6,180 nucleotides of DNA from Gammaproteobacteria bacterium. Lineage in GTDB: Bacteria > Pseudomonadota > Alphaproteobacteria > UBA828. The notes beneath the pieces were generated by a model. It ran no database searches, was not told where the DNA came from, and saw nothing but the letters and a program-made list of their open reading frames with translations. The translations under genes and the position numbers were made by a program. Location of the stretch: assembly GCA_002714015.1 (NCBI GenBank), contig PAWF01000047.1:1-6180 (forward strand), given 5' to 3'. Shown one piece after another: positions 5,828 to 6,180 of the stretch (the first letter of the stretch is position 1; each line of letters begins with the position of its first letter).

Positions 5828-6180
5828 ATGATTTCAAAGATTGATAAAAGAAAACGAAGGGCAAAAAAAGCTAGAGCTAAAATTAAAGAACTCGAAGCTC
5901 ATAGGTTATGTGTTCATAGATCATCAAATCATATCTATGCACAAATAATAGCACCTAATGACCAGACAGTAGCTGCAACCTCAAGTCTAGATCCAGAAGT
6001 GAAGAAAATCTTGGGAGATAAGACAAAAGGAAAAATTGATATAGCAAAAGCTGTGGGACGACAAATTGCTGAGAAAGCAAAAAAAGCAAAAATTAACAAA
6101 GTGGCATTTGATAGATCAGGATTTTTATATCACGGAAGAGTCAAGGCTCTTGCTGAATCTGCCAGAGAAAATGGATTGGA
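5828..6180 (+). CDS. rplR: 50S ribosomal protein L18 (3' end cut by window)
   Basis: Seen: 117 complete codons and two bases of the next, running off the window edge. The sequence begins [20 protein letters not shown] and contains [35 protein letters not shown], and [21 protein letters not shown]. coli L18 is 117 residues and ends two residues after REAGL, so probably only two or three codons are missing here. Known: L18 binds 5S rRNA together with L5 in the central protuberance; the very basic N-terminus is the RNA-contacting arm. It starts 11 bases after rplF with only a weak TAAAG purine stretch. In the conserved order rpsE would follow. Confidence 0.96.
   Translation, partial: MISKIDKRKRRAKKARAKIKELEAHRLCVHRSSNHIYAQIIAPNDQTVAATSSLDPEVKKILGDKTKGKIDIAKAVGRQIAEKAKKAKINKVAFDRSGFLYHGRVKALAESARENGL

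Overview
The window is a contiguous piece of the bacterial S10-spc ribosomal protein cluster, all on the + strand. It runs from the end of rplW (L23) through rplB, rpsS, rplV, rpsC, rplP, rpmC, rpsQ, rplN, rplX, rplE, rpsN, rpsH and rplF to an almost complete rplR (L18). Gene order is the same as in Escherichia coli. Every protein aligns by eye, nearly end to end, with its gammaproteobacterial counterpart. Clear examples are the 101-residue zinc-free S14, the L18 ending in a SFDRSGF-like block, and the L23 tail with WKKAY and EGQNLD. The DNA is AT-rich, arginine is written mostly with AGA/AGG, and coding density is extreme: by my count only about 94 bases lie outside genes and the widest gap is 18 bases. 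This suggests an AT-rich gammaproteobacterium with a streamlined genome. A marine lineage of the SAR86 type is one possibility, but that is inference and I cannot assign a genus.

Layout: positions 1-3081 hold the S10-operon part (L23 end, L2, S19, L22, S3, L16, L29, S17). Positions 3085-6180 hold the spc-operon part (L14, L24, L5, S14, S8, L6, L18). Only 3 bases separate rpsQ from rplN, so the two operons look fused into one transcription unit. Genes touch or overlap at most junctions: ATGA 4-base overlaps at rplP/rpmC and rplE/rpsN, an 11-base overlap at rpmC/rpsQ, and gaps of 1-4 bases at five junctions. Translational coupling is therefore likely. I see no RNA gene, mobile element, CRISPR array, terminator or convincing promoter, and no stretch longer than 18 bases lacks a gene.

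The proteins together form large parts of both ribosomal subunits: peptidyl-transferase and exit-tunnel neighbourhood (L2, L16, L22, L23, L24, L29), central protuberance (L5, L18), factor-binding side (L6, L14), and the small-subunit head and body (S3, S14, S19 in the head; S8, S17 in the body). Most of the region is ordinary. The main exception is rplE: L5 carries a C-terminal extension of about 72 residues that is strongly acidic and partly repetitive, and it is not part of the usual roughly 179-residue L5. Lesser points are an S3 without its usual basic tail, a TTG start for rplX, the loss of an spc promoter region, and a possible but weak stem-loop around the rplX/rplE junction where S8 acts in E. 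coli. I did not find a previously undescribed multi-gene system here.
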